A DNA stretch of 54,729 bases from an uncultured bacterium (lineage in GTDB: Bacteria > Cyanobacteriota > Vampirovibrionia > Gastranaerophilales > Gastranaerophilaceae). Under the pieces are notes generated by a model. It saw only the letters and a list, made by a program, of their open reading frames with translations. It ran no database searches and was not told the origin of the DNA. A program made the position numbers and the translations under genes. Below, one piece after another: positions 1-6,819 of this stretch (positions are counted from its first letter, which is position 1; each line of letters begins with the position of its first letter). The stretch spans positions 1-54,729 of the forward strand of contig CASFTJ010000010.1 of NCBI GenBank assembly GCA_949297715.1. Direction: 5' to 3'.

Positions 1-131
1 CTCTGATGCAAACTTTTTTGTTTATGCGATTGAAGCAATCTTTTCTGTTAACTTTTGTATTGATAAACTTTACTATTTATACAGTACGAGTGATTAATAT
101 CAATGTAAACAAGCAAAGAAAGGATAAAATT

Positions 132-647
132 ATGACAAAGAAAATTTTAAAAACACAAAATAAAGAATGGGGATTCTGGGGAACAACAGCACAACATTAT
201 ACCAACAAAGAAACTCAACAGAGATGGAACGATGCTTTTGAAACCCTGCTTGAATTATCAGGTGCAAACCCTGAACAGGTTAGAGAATTATTAGATGCCA
301 GAATCGGCAGACACTTCGCAGACCACTGTTTTGGAGAAAAAGATGTCAAACAAATAACAAAAGAATGTTATTTTAACTGGCTCGCCAAAGAATTATTTGA
401 TGATGCAAATTCAAAAAAGCCATTAGAAACAGAAAAAAATTCAGTTTTATTCGGAACTAATGTTTATAACACAATTTACGATAGAGTAGATGTTGTACTA
501 TACACTTACAAAAATAAAAACAGAATCCACGAAGATTACGCTCTCTGTATAACTAAAGACCTTAAAAAATATAGAGTCGGGATGGATTACATAAGACCGA
601 TTGAAGATATGGATGAAGATGAATTATATAGAGCCGGACTGGCTTAA
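132..647 (+). CDS. Conserved hypothetical protein, mobile-element associated
   Basis: I do not recognise a function. An in-frame extension reaches position 6, but the ATG at 132 has a good ribosome site (AAGAAAGGAT about 7 bases upstream), giving 171 residues. The protein is soluble and mixed-charge, with no signal peptide or membrane segment. A central stretch, LLDARIGRHFADHCFGE (about residues 55-71), resembles a short motif I associate with small proteins of plasmids and phages; this is recollection, not a search. It is the only plus-strand gene in the phage-like block and converges on the minus-strand early operon, sharing a hairpin terminator with it. It may be prophage cargo or the first gene of flanking DNA. 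Confidence 0.6.
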   Translation: MTKKILKTQNKEWGFWGTTAQHYTNKETQQRWNDAFETLLELSGANPEQVRELLDARIGRHFADHCFGEKDVKQITKECYFNWLAKELFDDANSKKPLETEKNSVLFGTNVYNTIYDRVDVVLYTYKNKNRIHEDYALCITKDLKKYRVGMDYIRPIEDMDEDELYRAGLA

Positions 648-667
648 CCCCTTTAAATTTAATATTT

Positions 668-690
668 AACGCTATATTTTATAGCGTTTT
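668..690. terminator. Shared hairpin terminator between convergent genes
   Basis: A 9-bp stem, AACGCTATA paired with TATAGCGTT around a TTT loop, is followed by TTT on the plus strand. It lies just after the plus-strand gene ending at 647 and overlaps the stop codon of the minus-strand gene ending at 679, so it may serve both directions. Confidence 0.7.
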
Positions 691-963
691 GCTTTTCCCG
701 ATATATTCCAAATACCGTTTATAACAATTTAAAAATACGTTTTCCTCATCTATAAAATTAGTTTTAAGAGCATCAATCAACACTTTTACCGGCATTGAAA
801 AATAATCGCTCGGATAATTTCCCAGTCTTATTATAAGAGTACCTGAATCGAATGACGAATGTTCTAAGCAAAAATAATAATCCCTGATTTCATCAGAACC
901 TAAATAAATACAATCTTCACAATCGTGCTGATATAAAGGTTTTTGTTTTTCCGCAACCGGCAT
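679..963 (-). CDS. Small CxxC phage-type protein
   Basis: A 94-residue soluble protein. It carries a CEDC pair (about residues 16-19) and a later YYFC cysteine (residue 32), the layout of small metal-binding proteins of the kind often found in phages and plasmids; zinc binding is inferred. The start is supported by GAGGGG seven bases before ATG. It follows the Mor-type activator gene but is separated from it by a 24-bp perfect palindrome and a TATAAT box, so it is probably the first gene of a separately controlled, middle-type transcript. Precise function unknown. Confidence 0.65.
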   Translation of the reverse strand: MPVAEKQKPLYQHDCEDCIYLGSDEIRDYYFCLEHSSFDSGTLIIRLGNYPSDYFSMPVKVLIDALKTNFIDEENVFLNCYKRYLEYIGKSKTL

Positions 964-985
964 GTTATCCCCTCATGTAAAATAA

Positions 986-1023
986 ATTATACAAGAAAAA
1001 CTCTAATGTTTAAACATTAGAGT
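986..1023 (-). promoter_or_regulatory. 24-bp perfect palindrome plus -10 box (candidate middle promoter)
   Basis: Positions 1000-1023 form a perfect palindrome (half-site ACTCTAATGTTT). Eight bases downstream on the minus strand is TATAAT (986-991) with no good -35 box, then the 94-aa gene. In phage Mu the middle promoter lies just after mor, lacks a -35 and is activated by Mor bound to a dyad; the layout here matches, so this is a candidate Mor-type operator. The dyad centre is about 33 bases from the likely start site, closer than Mu's -43. Because TTTTTC follows the palindrome, it may instead be, or also be, a terminator for the early operon. Confidence 0.55.
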
Positions 1024-1047
1024 AAAGAAGTGATGTTTAAAGTTTCA

Positions 1048-1359
1048 CTATTTCTCCGGCTTTGGCAAGTTGTGTTTTTTGTGGAGGTTCTTTTTTATAA
1101 TTTTATAAACATACCTTTGAGATAGATCACATTCGATTGCGAGGCGGTTTACGGTGTACTTTCTGCCGTCATACTGACTCATAATGTATTTTTCTTTTAT
1201 TTCACGAAACGGATTTTTCGGGATGCTTACTGTTAAGCCCGGTGAGCAAAAGATTAGAGCCAAGGCGGATTTTATGCCGGCTGATTCTGCGATGAAACGC
1301 AAATCATCGTTCGGCATATCTTCCGGTTTTATCAAGTCCATCCAAGGCTTGTAGTCCAT
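1048..1359 (-). CDS. mor: Mor-family middle transcription activator (Mu-like phage)
   Basis: 103 residues with the Mor/C family pattern: an N-terminal dimerisation part (residues 1-50, including SAGIKSALALIF and a V-IP turn), a linker, and a C-terminal helix-turn-helix (about 68-95, YTVNRLAIECDLSQRYVYKII). In Mu, Mor is the last early-operon product and switches on middle transcription with host RNA polymerase. Here too it closes the early operon, downstream of gemA, and is followed by a palindromic promoter. The start has GAGGAG five bases upstream. Hammerhead ribozyme 1 ends 20 bases upstream of the ATG, so cleavage would leave mor with its own short leader. Family assignment is by pattern, not by search. 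Confidence 0.8.
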   Translation of the reverse strand: MDYKPWMDLIKPEDMPNDDLRFIAESAGIKSALALIFCSPGLTVSIPKNPFREIKEKYIMSQYDGRKYTVNRLAIECDLSQRYVYKIIKKNLHKKHNLPKPEK

Positions 1360-1378
1360 AATCTCCTCTTATTTATGT

Positions 1379-1443
1379 GGTCTCATCAGTTAACGCATTA
1401 CATTAAGACGGTCAGCTTGCACTGTTAGCCGACCGTTTCGACC
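1379..1443 (-). ncRNA. Type II hammerhead ribozyme, copy 1
   Basis: Read on the minus strand, all hammerhead elements occur in order. GGUC is the 5' strand of stem II. GAAA (1436-1439) follows. A 9-bp stem III, CGGUCGGCU with AGCUGACCG, closes a 9-nt loop. UC gives the G-U-C cleavage triplet (1409-1407). A 6-bp stem I, UUAAUG with CGUUAA, closes the loop UAAUG. CUGAUGA (1389-1383) follows, and GACC closes stem II. Stems I and III are hairpins and stem II is open, which defines the type II permutation. Predicted cleavage is between 1407 and 1406. The first base follows directly on the stop codon of the upstream 92-aa gene. Copy 2 differs by compensated changes. Confidence 0.93.
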
Positions 1444-1722
1444 TTATTGTGCTAATGTAGCAGAGTAAGCATTTTCAATATCATTTCGAGACTGTGTTAA
1501 TGCGATTAAAAGATTTTCATTAACTTTTACTTCTCTAAGGTATTGCGGCAGTTTATCAATATCTTCAACAAAAGGGAGTGCATCTTTAGGACTTTTAATA
1601 TCTCTAATATCAAGATCCATTGTCCTAATAAGTACATCTGCAATATTAACTTTTGCCTGAGTAATTTTTTGCTGAATATCGGCAATTCGTTCATCCAACA
1701 CTGCTGTAGCTTTGTTTTCCAT
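1444..1722 (-). CDS. Small helical protein of the Mu-like early operon
   Basis: 92 residues, predicted largely alpha-helical (DERIADIQQKITQAKVNIAD near the N-terminus), with no signal peptide or cysteines. A standard AAGGAG site lies seven bases before the ATG. It sits where Mu carries small accessory early genes (kil/gam region), but I see no real similarity to Gam. It is flanked on both sides by hammerhead ribozymes: copy 2 begins 23 bases upstream of its ATG and copy 1 starts at its stop codon, so self-cleavage should release it as a single-gene RNA of about 367 nt. Function unknown. Confidence 0.75.
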   Translation of the reverse strand: MENKATAVLDERIADIQQKITQAKVNIADVLIRTMDLDIRDIKSPKDALPFVEDIDKLPQYLREVKVNENLLIALTQSRNDIENAYSATLAQ

Positions 1723-1745
1723 TTTTGTCTCCTTTACTTTTAATT

Positions 1746-1802
1746 GGTCTCATCAGTTAGAGCCTTACTCTAAGACGGTCAGCACAGCCGACCGTTTCGA
1801 CC
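1746..1802 (-). ncRNA. Type II hammerhead ribozyme, copy 2
   Basis: Minus strand order: GGUC; GAAA (1798-1795); an 8-bp stem III, CGGUCGGC with GCUGACCG (one G-U pair) around loop UGU; the UC of the G-U-C cleavage triplet; a 6-bp stem I, UUAGAG with CUCUAA around UAAGG; CUGAUGA (1756-1750); GACC pairing with the first GGUC. Predicted cleavage is between 1774 and 1773. It starts 10 bases after the stop of the 106-aa gene and ends 23 bases before the next ATG. Relative to copy 1, two stem I pairs change on both strands (A-U to G-C, U-G to A-U) while every core base is kept, which is strong evidence for a selected fold. Confidence 0.93.
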
Positions 1803-1812
1803 TATGTAAACC

Positions 1813-2133
1813 TTAGTCGGGAGGCATTTTTGCAGGGGTAAGCATATCTTCTAAGTCTCGTTCGATCTTAGATAAGATGAAGATTTGTCCTTCAAGAACC
1901 TTGCAATCAATTTCTCGTTCTTTTGCACAACTCCAGTTATCTTTAACCAAATTTGCATCAGCAAATTTTAATTTTGCATCGTTCAAACGTTCTTCAAGGT
2001 CAATTTTTTGATTCTTGATTAACCCCATCATTGCATATTCTTTAGGGTCATCAGCATTGTGAGAAACTTCTCCAAAGAATGAATTTCCCATCATAGGTGA
2101 CATTGAATCTGTTGTTTTTTCTGCTGTTAGCAT
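1813..2133 (-). CDS. Small acidic protein of the Mu-like early operon
   Basis: 106 residues, acidic and mostly helical, with a Met-rich N-terminus (SMSPMMGN) and a probable coiled-coil region (about 45-98). There is no membrane segment. AAAGGAG lies seven to eight bases before the ATG. It lies between gemA and hammerhead copy 2 in the early operon. I do not recognise a family; the position suggests an accessory early function such as nuclease inhibition or host takeover, but nothing in the sequence proves that. Confidence 0.7.
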   Translation of the reverse strand: MLTAEKTTDSMSPMMGNSFFGEVSHNADDPKEYAMMGLIKNQKIDLEERLNDAKLKFADANLVKDNWSCAKEREIDCKVLEGQIFILSKIERDLEDMLTPAKMPPD

Positions 2134-2161
2134 CTTTTTTCTCCTTTACTTTTTTCTTCTA

Positions 2162-2614
2162 CTACTCAAGTGTGGCCGCACTTTTTTCTTTTAATTTTTT
2201 CTTTATTGCCGTTATTGCCTGAATAACCTTACAGGCTTTGGCTCTGGTTAAAAACATAATGTCATCGACCTTAAACTTTGATTTTAAAAACTTTCTCAGG
2301 GATTTTTTCGCAAATTTATCATCATTGAAATAGCAGACATCTCTCCATAACCCCTCAATCATTCTGAGTTGAGCATCAGATGCCATATTTTCTGTGCGAT
2401 TCAAATCCGCATATTTTTTCGGCTGTTTTGTCCACTTGTTTATAGCAACGGCTTTATCTTCAAGGATATCTACCAAAATTGCGGCTTCTGTAAATGTCAA
2501 ATCCTTTGATGATGTAACATCAAAAGACATAAGCATTTCACGATATAAGTCGTCATCCATACCTATAACATTTTTTAATGCGTGGATTTTTCTAATCTGA
2601 AAAGTCGTAGCCAT
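2162..2614 (-). CDS. gemA: GemA/gp16-like regulatory protein (DUF1018), Mu-like phage
   Basis: 150 residues. The N-terminus (IRKIHALKNVIGMDDDLYREM) and a later ASDAQLRMIEGLW-RDV segment with FL-K-FKVDDIMFLTRAKACKVI match the two-part pattern of phage Mu gp16/GemA (DUF1018) proteins. In Mu, GemA affects host DNA supercoiling and gene expression. Ribosome site GAGGATAAAG precedes the ATG. It overlaps the end of the 54-aa membrane protein gene by 23 bases in a different frame, which suggests translational coupling. Order MuA-MuB-(small)-GemA-(small)-Mor follows the Mu early region. Confidence 0.82.
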   Translation of the reverse strand: MATTFQIRKIHALKNVIGMDDDLYREMLMSFDVTSSKDLTFTEAAILVDILEDKAVAINKWTKQPKKYADLNRTENMASDAQLRMIEGLWRDVCYFNDDKFAKKSLRKFLKSKFKVDDIMFLTRAKACKVIQAITAIKKKLKEKSAATLE

Positions 2615-2756
2615 ACTTTATCCTCATATCCTCAAGCTGTAACTCTCGCCCATGCTTGATTCCGATTTGTACTCCCAAAATAAAAATGGCTAAGGCGATA
2701 ATAAAAATGTGTAACAATGTGTCGGGTCGGAATAACTTACCATTATTGTTTTTCAT
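2592..2756 (-). CDS. 54-aa single-pass membrane protein
   Basis: A short gene with a strong GGGAGG site eight bases before ATG. It starts 12 bases after the MuB stop and overlaps gemA by 23 bases. Residues about 14-33 (LLHIFIIALAIFILGVQIG) are a clear transmembrane helix. The N-terminus is short and polar (MKNNNGKLFRPD) and the tail is charged (GIKHGRELQLEDMRIKYGY). The position just after muB matches that of small Mu early genes such as kil, but homology cannot be shown. It could be a host-division or superinfection protein, or a small lysis-type peptide. Coding is supported by the ribosome site, tight packing and the hydrophobic block. Confidence 0.7.
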   Translation of the reverse strand: MKNNNGKLFRPDTLLHIFIIALAIFILGVQIGIKHGRELQLEDMRIKYGYDFSD

Positions 2757-2768
2757 TACCGTTCCTCC

Positions 2769-3647
2769 CTATGCCATTAATAATTTGGAAGTTTGTTTAA
2801 TCACAGCATCATCGACCTCAGCCTTACCGTTGAATTTGGCAATGCTTATGCTGTGAGAAATTAAGTGTTCTAATCTTCTGGTATTTCCATCTGAATACTG
2901 AAGATACGTTTCAGCCAGTTTTGTATTCTGACCAATAGACTCAAGAATTTTTATGACATCTTGAATCAGAATTTTGTCTATAATTTTTGTAAATTTAACT
3001 CTTGAATAAAGTTGGTCATACTGATTGTTGTAGCCTTTCAGATTTTCAAGCAAAATTCCTCTGCCAACTAAAAGAATACCTACACCTGCTTTATCATGAA
3101 TCCGGCGGGTAATTTCTAAGGCTCTATATGGAAGATTTTCAGCCTCATCGATAATTAAAAGTCTGCCGGATTGGTTTAATTTTCTTACAACTTCATCCAT
3201 CAAGTCATAAACCGAACCCTTACCGGAAAGTCCTAAACGTCTGTGGATTTCCTTGAGAAGTGATTTTGCTGTATAACCTGAATCGCTTTCAATAAGGATT
3301 GAATCCATAAATTCTTTTATATATCTTTTTACGGCAACGGTTTTACCGAGTCCGGCTTTACCGACACAAACTCCGATTTTACCCTGAGTATGACAAAGTC
3401 TGCCGATTTCAGTAATATATTTAACCGTTGAAATATCTACAAAAGGCAAGTCACTGTTGCCGGTACGTTCTCTTTCCCTTTGAATAAAATTATTCATTGC
3501 ATCGGTGATTTTATCATTCTTACCGTTATAATTGCCGTTCAACCACATACTGATTGTAGATTTAGCCAGACCTGTTGCAGTAGAAACATAGGCAATACTG
3601 TAGTTTTTGGTTTCCATTAAATCTCGCAATTCAGTCCTAATATCCAT
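2769..3647 (-). CDS. MuB-like transposition target ATPase
   Basis: 292 residues. Residues 1-60 are a Cro/MuB-type helix-turn-helix (SIAYVSTATGLAKSTISMWL). The AAA+ part follows: Walker A GKAGLGKTVA (about residue 100) and Walker B LLIIDEAE (about 160), with a SRVKF-type sensor segment further on. In Mu, MuB binds target DNA as an ATP-dependent filament, delivers targets to MuA and gives target immunity. The gene overlaps the MuA stop by 11 bases with AAGGAG before the ATG, so the pair is translationally coupled. Length fits the MuB family (about 310). Confidence 0.88.
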   Translation of the reverse strand: MDIRTELRDLMETKNYSIAYVSTATGLAKSTISMWLNGNYNGKNDKITDAMNNFIQRERERTGNSDLPFVDISTVKYITEIGRLCHTQGKIGVCVGKAGLGKTVAVKRYIKEFMDSILIESDSGYTAKSLLKEIHRRLGLSGKGSVYDLMDEVVRKLNQSGRLLIIDEAENLPYRALEITRRIHDKAGVGILLVGRGILLENLKGYNNQYDQLYSRVKFTKIIDKILIQDVIKILESIGQNTKLAETYLQYSDGNTRRLEHLISHSISIAKFNGKAEVDDAVIKQTSKLLMA

Positions 3648-5580
3648 TTGCTACTCCTTTTAATTCTTGTTCGAGGATTTTATCCGTCTCGTATAAATAG
3701 AGAGGTTTTTCTTCCGGCTTGTTATCGTTTAAAAACATTGATAAATCGTACTTTCCAAAGGATTCCATCTCTTTACTTTTTTGAATAGCTTTATCCATTT
3801 TGGTGTTAGCAATTAACGAAACTTTTGGTTTGGCTTGCTTTTCAACGCTTGCATATGCTGCTTTATAATTTGCACATTTTTCTTCAATACTAATCTCTCG
3901 ATTCTGTTTAATATATGATTTTGCAATCTTCAAACTGCGTTTTTTAATAGCCATAGCCTCTTTGAAAGCTTCTTTTGAAATTTCGTCTGCATGAAGTGCC
4001 GCAACAGCTTTAACCGCCGTAACCTTGCCGACAAATTCGTTATTATCGGCTCTAAAAGCCCAAGCCTCTTTGTAATTTTGAACATCCCGGCGGAGATAAA
4101 CTTTTAATCTGGTTTTTGAAACCATCCAATCAGCCCAGTAAGTAATACCGAGTTCATTATCCTTAATGCCGTTTCTAATAATTGTGAATGTTTTAGATGT
4201 CCTCATGCAGAACAATTTAAGTGCATCTTTTGATGGTCTGATTTTTTCTGCAAATTCCTGATTAAATAATTGGTTTGGTGATAATCCCGCAAGATTTTTA
4301 CCTTGTGACGGACGTTTGTTTAAAACATTAATCACAAAATCGTCAAATATTTCCTTAAACTGTTCAAAAGGAATAATCTTCCCTGCTTTAATCTCTTTTG
4401 CAAGTTTTTCCGGACGTTCAACAACATTGCCGCCACGATATCCAACACAGTGTTTAGAGAGCAGTTCCTTTATTTTTAAGAAATCTCTTTCAATTGGTTT
4501 TGTCTGTGCATTATATGGAAGAGCGAAATGTACATTGACATTTAATTCACCAAGCATAGACCTTGTTTTGCGTTGATTTGTTTCAACTTTAAATTGACGT
4601 CCGCCGGCAAAGTCTTTCGAGCGATAGTCCTTGCCGTTATCTATGATGACATCTTTAGGTAAGCCAAATTCATTGACCGCATAATAAAATGATTGAAAAA
4701 TATGATCCGAATTTGGATTTCCTGATTGCAATATCCAACCGAGCCATTTCCCTGATTTATAATCTCTCCAAGCTGTAACCCAAGGAAATACAACGTTGCC
4801 GTCTTGAGTAAGACAGGCAACGTCTATCTGAGCGTGATCTGAAACCCACGCTTCACCGCAAATTATAGTAGAGTAGTCTCTATCAATGTAATTGCCGTAT
4901 TTTCTGTTCCAAGCGGATTCCCCATATCTCGCTAAATAAATACTTTGCTCAGGAACTTCTCGTCTTAACCTGCGTTTAAAGGTTGAACAACTAGGGAAAC
5001 TAACACTTTCAATTTTGTGTTCTCTCATTGCATAGCCAAGTGTCAAATCCCAACAGGTTTGTAAAGAGGGAGCACCCTCCATCAAATACAAATTTTTGAA
5101 GTAATCAAAATAGCAATCTTTTATTATTGATCTGCCTGAATTGTTTCCATATCTTGATAGTAAACCATTTATTCCACAAGCAAAGTATCTATTTCTCATT
5201 CTAATTAAGGAAGAATAAGACGTTTGGTTATCAGGATTATTTTTATTCCAATTTTCGATGAACAGTTTTAAGGCTCTGCCTCTCAAACAAAGACTTTTTT
5301 GGATAACATCTATGTATTTATCTGCCTGAATGCGTGACCATAAAGGGGCTTCAGAATATTTTTTATTATCAGATTCGTTGTCAATTTTTTTTGATATAGG
5401 TAAAGATGAATAACGAATAAAAATTTGTTTTATATTATCTTTTACTTCAATTTTATAAATAAAATCACCTTTGTAGCAGCGATTTTTGAGTGTCTTCTCT
5501 TTGACATTCAAAAGATTACACGCTTCTTGAATTGAAATCCAAGCCGGAATATTTGATTTTACTTGCTTGGTTTCATTCAT
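3637..5580 (-). CDS. MuA-like DDE transposase
   Basis: 647 residues, close to MuA (663). An N-terminal winged-helix domain (about 12-60, WISIQEACNLLNVKEKTLKNR) resembles the MuA enhancer/repressor-type DNA-binding domain. A second helical DNA-binding region follows, then an RNase H-like core with D248 (VSDHAQID), D314 (VIIDNGKDY) and E364 (AQTKPIERDF), all three catalytic residues present. A beta-barrel-like C-terminal domain lies around 460-520. The enzyme would perform strand transfer for replicative transposition. It overlaps the upstream HTH gene by 8 bases and muB by 11. It is intact, so the early module could still be active. Confidence 0.92.
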   Translation of the reverse strand: MNETKQVKSNIPAWISIQEACNLLNVKEKTLKNRCYKGDFIYKIEVKDNIKQIFIRYSSLPISKKIDNESDNKKYSEAPLWSRIQADKYIDVIQKSLCLRGRALKLFIENWNKNNPDNQTSYSSLIRMRNRYFACGINGLLSRYGNNSGRSIIKDCYFDYFKNLYLMEGAPSLQTCWDLTLGYAMREHKIESVSFPSCSTFKRRLRREVPEQSIYLARYGESAWNRKYGNYIDRDYSTIICGEAWVSDHAQIDVACLTQDGNVVFPWVTAWRDYKSGKWLGWILQSGNPNSDHIFQSFYYAVNEFGLPKDVIIDNGKDYRSKDFAGGRQFKVETNQRKTRSMLGELNVNVHFALPYNAQTKPIERDFLKIKELLSKHCVGYRGGNVVERPEKLAKEIKAGKIIPFEQFKEIFDDFVINVLNKRPSQGKNLAGLSPNQLFNQEFAEKIRPSKDALKLFCMRTSKTFTIIRNGIKDNELGITYWADWMVSKTRLKVYLRRDVQNYKEAWAFRADNNEFVGKVTAVKAVAALHADEISKEAFKEAMAIKKRSLKIAKSYIKQNREISIEEKCANYKAAYASVEKQAKPKVSLIANTKMDKAIQKSKEMESFGKYDLSMFLNDNKPEEKPLYLYETDKILEQELKGVANGY

Positions 5581-5788
5581 TAATTGTGTAATCCTTTACT
5601 TTTATTCCGAAAATCTTTTCAATAATATAAAGGTCAATTTCCGGACACCCTCTCTCCCCAGTCAAATAGCGGCTTACTACACTTTTGGAAATATTCAAAG
5701 CCATCTGAATTTCTTTTGATTTAAGATCCAAAAGGGAAAAAATAAATTTAGTTAAAATTTGTTTTTTGCAATAAACACAATTTGACAT
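5573..5788 (-). CDS. Short HTH regulator (Ner/repressor-like) of the Mu-like phage
   Basis: About 71 residues from the ATG at 5788 (a TTG three codons earlier is possible; GAGAGGA lies ten bases before the ATG). The N-terminus has a CVYCKK cysteine pair. The middle is a helix-turn-helix of the Cro/Ner kind (KEIQMALNISKSVVSRYLTGERG). In Mu, ner and c precede A and control the early promoter; this gene has the matching place and size. No second divergent repressor gene is visible upstream. The stop overlaps the start of muA by 8 bases. Confidence 0.75.
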   Translation of the reverse strand: MSNCVYCKKQILTKFIFSLLDLKSKEIQMALNISKSVVSRYLTGERGCPEIDLYIIEKIFGIKVKDYTINE

Positions 5789-6144
5789 ATTTTTCAATCC
5801 TCTCTTGATATAGTTAGTTGTCTATAATCAAGCTGTATAAGATTTTGAAAATTTTTCTATAAGCCGACTGTCCAGTATTTTTGCACAGCAGAATAATGCC
5901 TAATAAGGCAATATGACTGGCTCTACCGGGAAATCTTTAACCTATAACTCAATTATATGAAAATTATTTATATATGGAAGAGGCGAAGATTCAACAGCGG
6001 GGAATATTCCCCGACTTTTAAAAGTAATAAATAGTAATAACAATAAAAGAAAAAATTAGAAAATTTTTAATATTTACTTTTAAAGCAGACAACAAAAAGG
6101 ATAAGGACTATTTAAAAAATCGGGGAAAAGTTTATTAAGAAATA
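5789..6144. other. Intergenic region between the two transposition modules
   Basis: About 355 bases without a gene. It should hold the Mu-like early promoter and left end (roughly 5800-5950), but I cannot define the terminal dinucleotide or a target duplication by eye. Noted sequences: a perfect 16-bp palindrome CGGGGAATATTCCCCG (5998-6013), followed by ACTTTTAAAAGT (6015-6026), also palindromic, and a homopurine-rich stretch to 6120. The first palindrome may be a terminator or operator. No inverted copy of the repeat family found at 9628-9843 is visible here. Confidence 0.4.
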
Positions 6145-6819
6145 TTAAGCAAATAATAATGTATTTATTCCTGAGTATCTTTCAGGAAACTCCTTTCCAT
6201 ATTTCCACAACTCTTCAGCCAGGTGTAAATGAAATCTATGAGCAAATGAACGGCTTAAAACTTTTCTATAACTTCTCAAATAGATGTTTTTTATTTCCAA
6301 ACGTTCGTCATTAGTATGTTTACGTGCATCTTTAGATATTAAGTATTTATCAGATACAAATAACTTGTGGTCATATAAATACAAATAAACTTTTGTATTC
6401 ATATAAATTCTTTCTTGTGGTATTTTAGGAGATTTTTCAAAGTATTTTAATAATTCTTTTTTTTGTTTCTCATAAATAGTTGTCCTTATGTATTGATAAA
6501 AATTATTCATAACGTGTTTTGAAAAGCCAAATAAATCAATCATTTTTAATACTTCTATGTCAATACAAAAACCTTTTATTATGTAATCTATATCCGTTTT
6601 GGAATGATGTTGAAAAAATTGCGGAAGTCGTTGATTGTTACTACATTGTTTTTTATTATATAAATATATATTGTCTCTAAAAATAAGCTTCCCCTCTTGA
6701 ACCAGAGTCAAAAGAAGTAACTCTAAAACAGCTTCATCAACATCTTCAGCAATAGTTGAAATCTCATCAAGTGTAAATTTATCCAACCTTTTGCAAAGCC
6801 TTAATATTCTGTCTTTCAT
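6145..6819 (-). CDS. Unknown third protein of transposase/ATPase operon
   Basis: 224 residues, not recognised. The first 55 residues look like a winged helix (DKFTLDEISTIAEDVDEAVLE then KLIFRDNIYLY). The rest is basic and aromatic, with YMNTKVYLYLYDHKLFVSDKYL (about 140-161) and a C-terminal RSFAHRFHLHLAEELW block. No nuclease or TniQ zinc motif is seen. AAAGGAA precedes the ATG, and the start lies 41 bases inside the ATPase gene, so it is translationally coupled to it. The fixed place after transposase and ATPase suggests a DNA-binding accessory or target-choice factor; this is inference from context only. Confidence 0.7.
   Translation of the reverse strand: MKDRILRLCKRLDKFTLDEISTIAEDVDEAVLELLLLTLVQEGKLIFRDNIYLYNKKQCSNNQRLPQFFQHHSKTDIDYIIKGFCIDIEVLKMIDLFGFSKHVMNNFYQYIRTTIYEKQKKELLKYFEKSPKIPQERIYMNTKVYLYLYDHKLFVSDKYLISKDARKHTNDERLEIKNIYLRSYRKVLSRSFAHRFHLHLAEELWKYGKEFPERYSGINTLLFA

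Noticed and set aside
1444-1722. Mu Gam host-nuclease inhibitor identity for the 92-aa protein
   Set aside because: Position is suggestive, but length and residues do not match Gam well enough to name it.
5798-6144. Left end of the second transposon
   Set aside because: No inverted copy of the 9628-9843 repeat motif could be found here by eye; the end may be outside the window.
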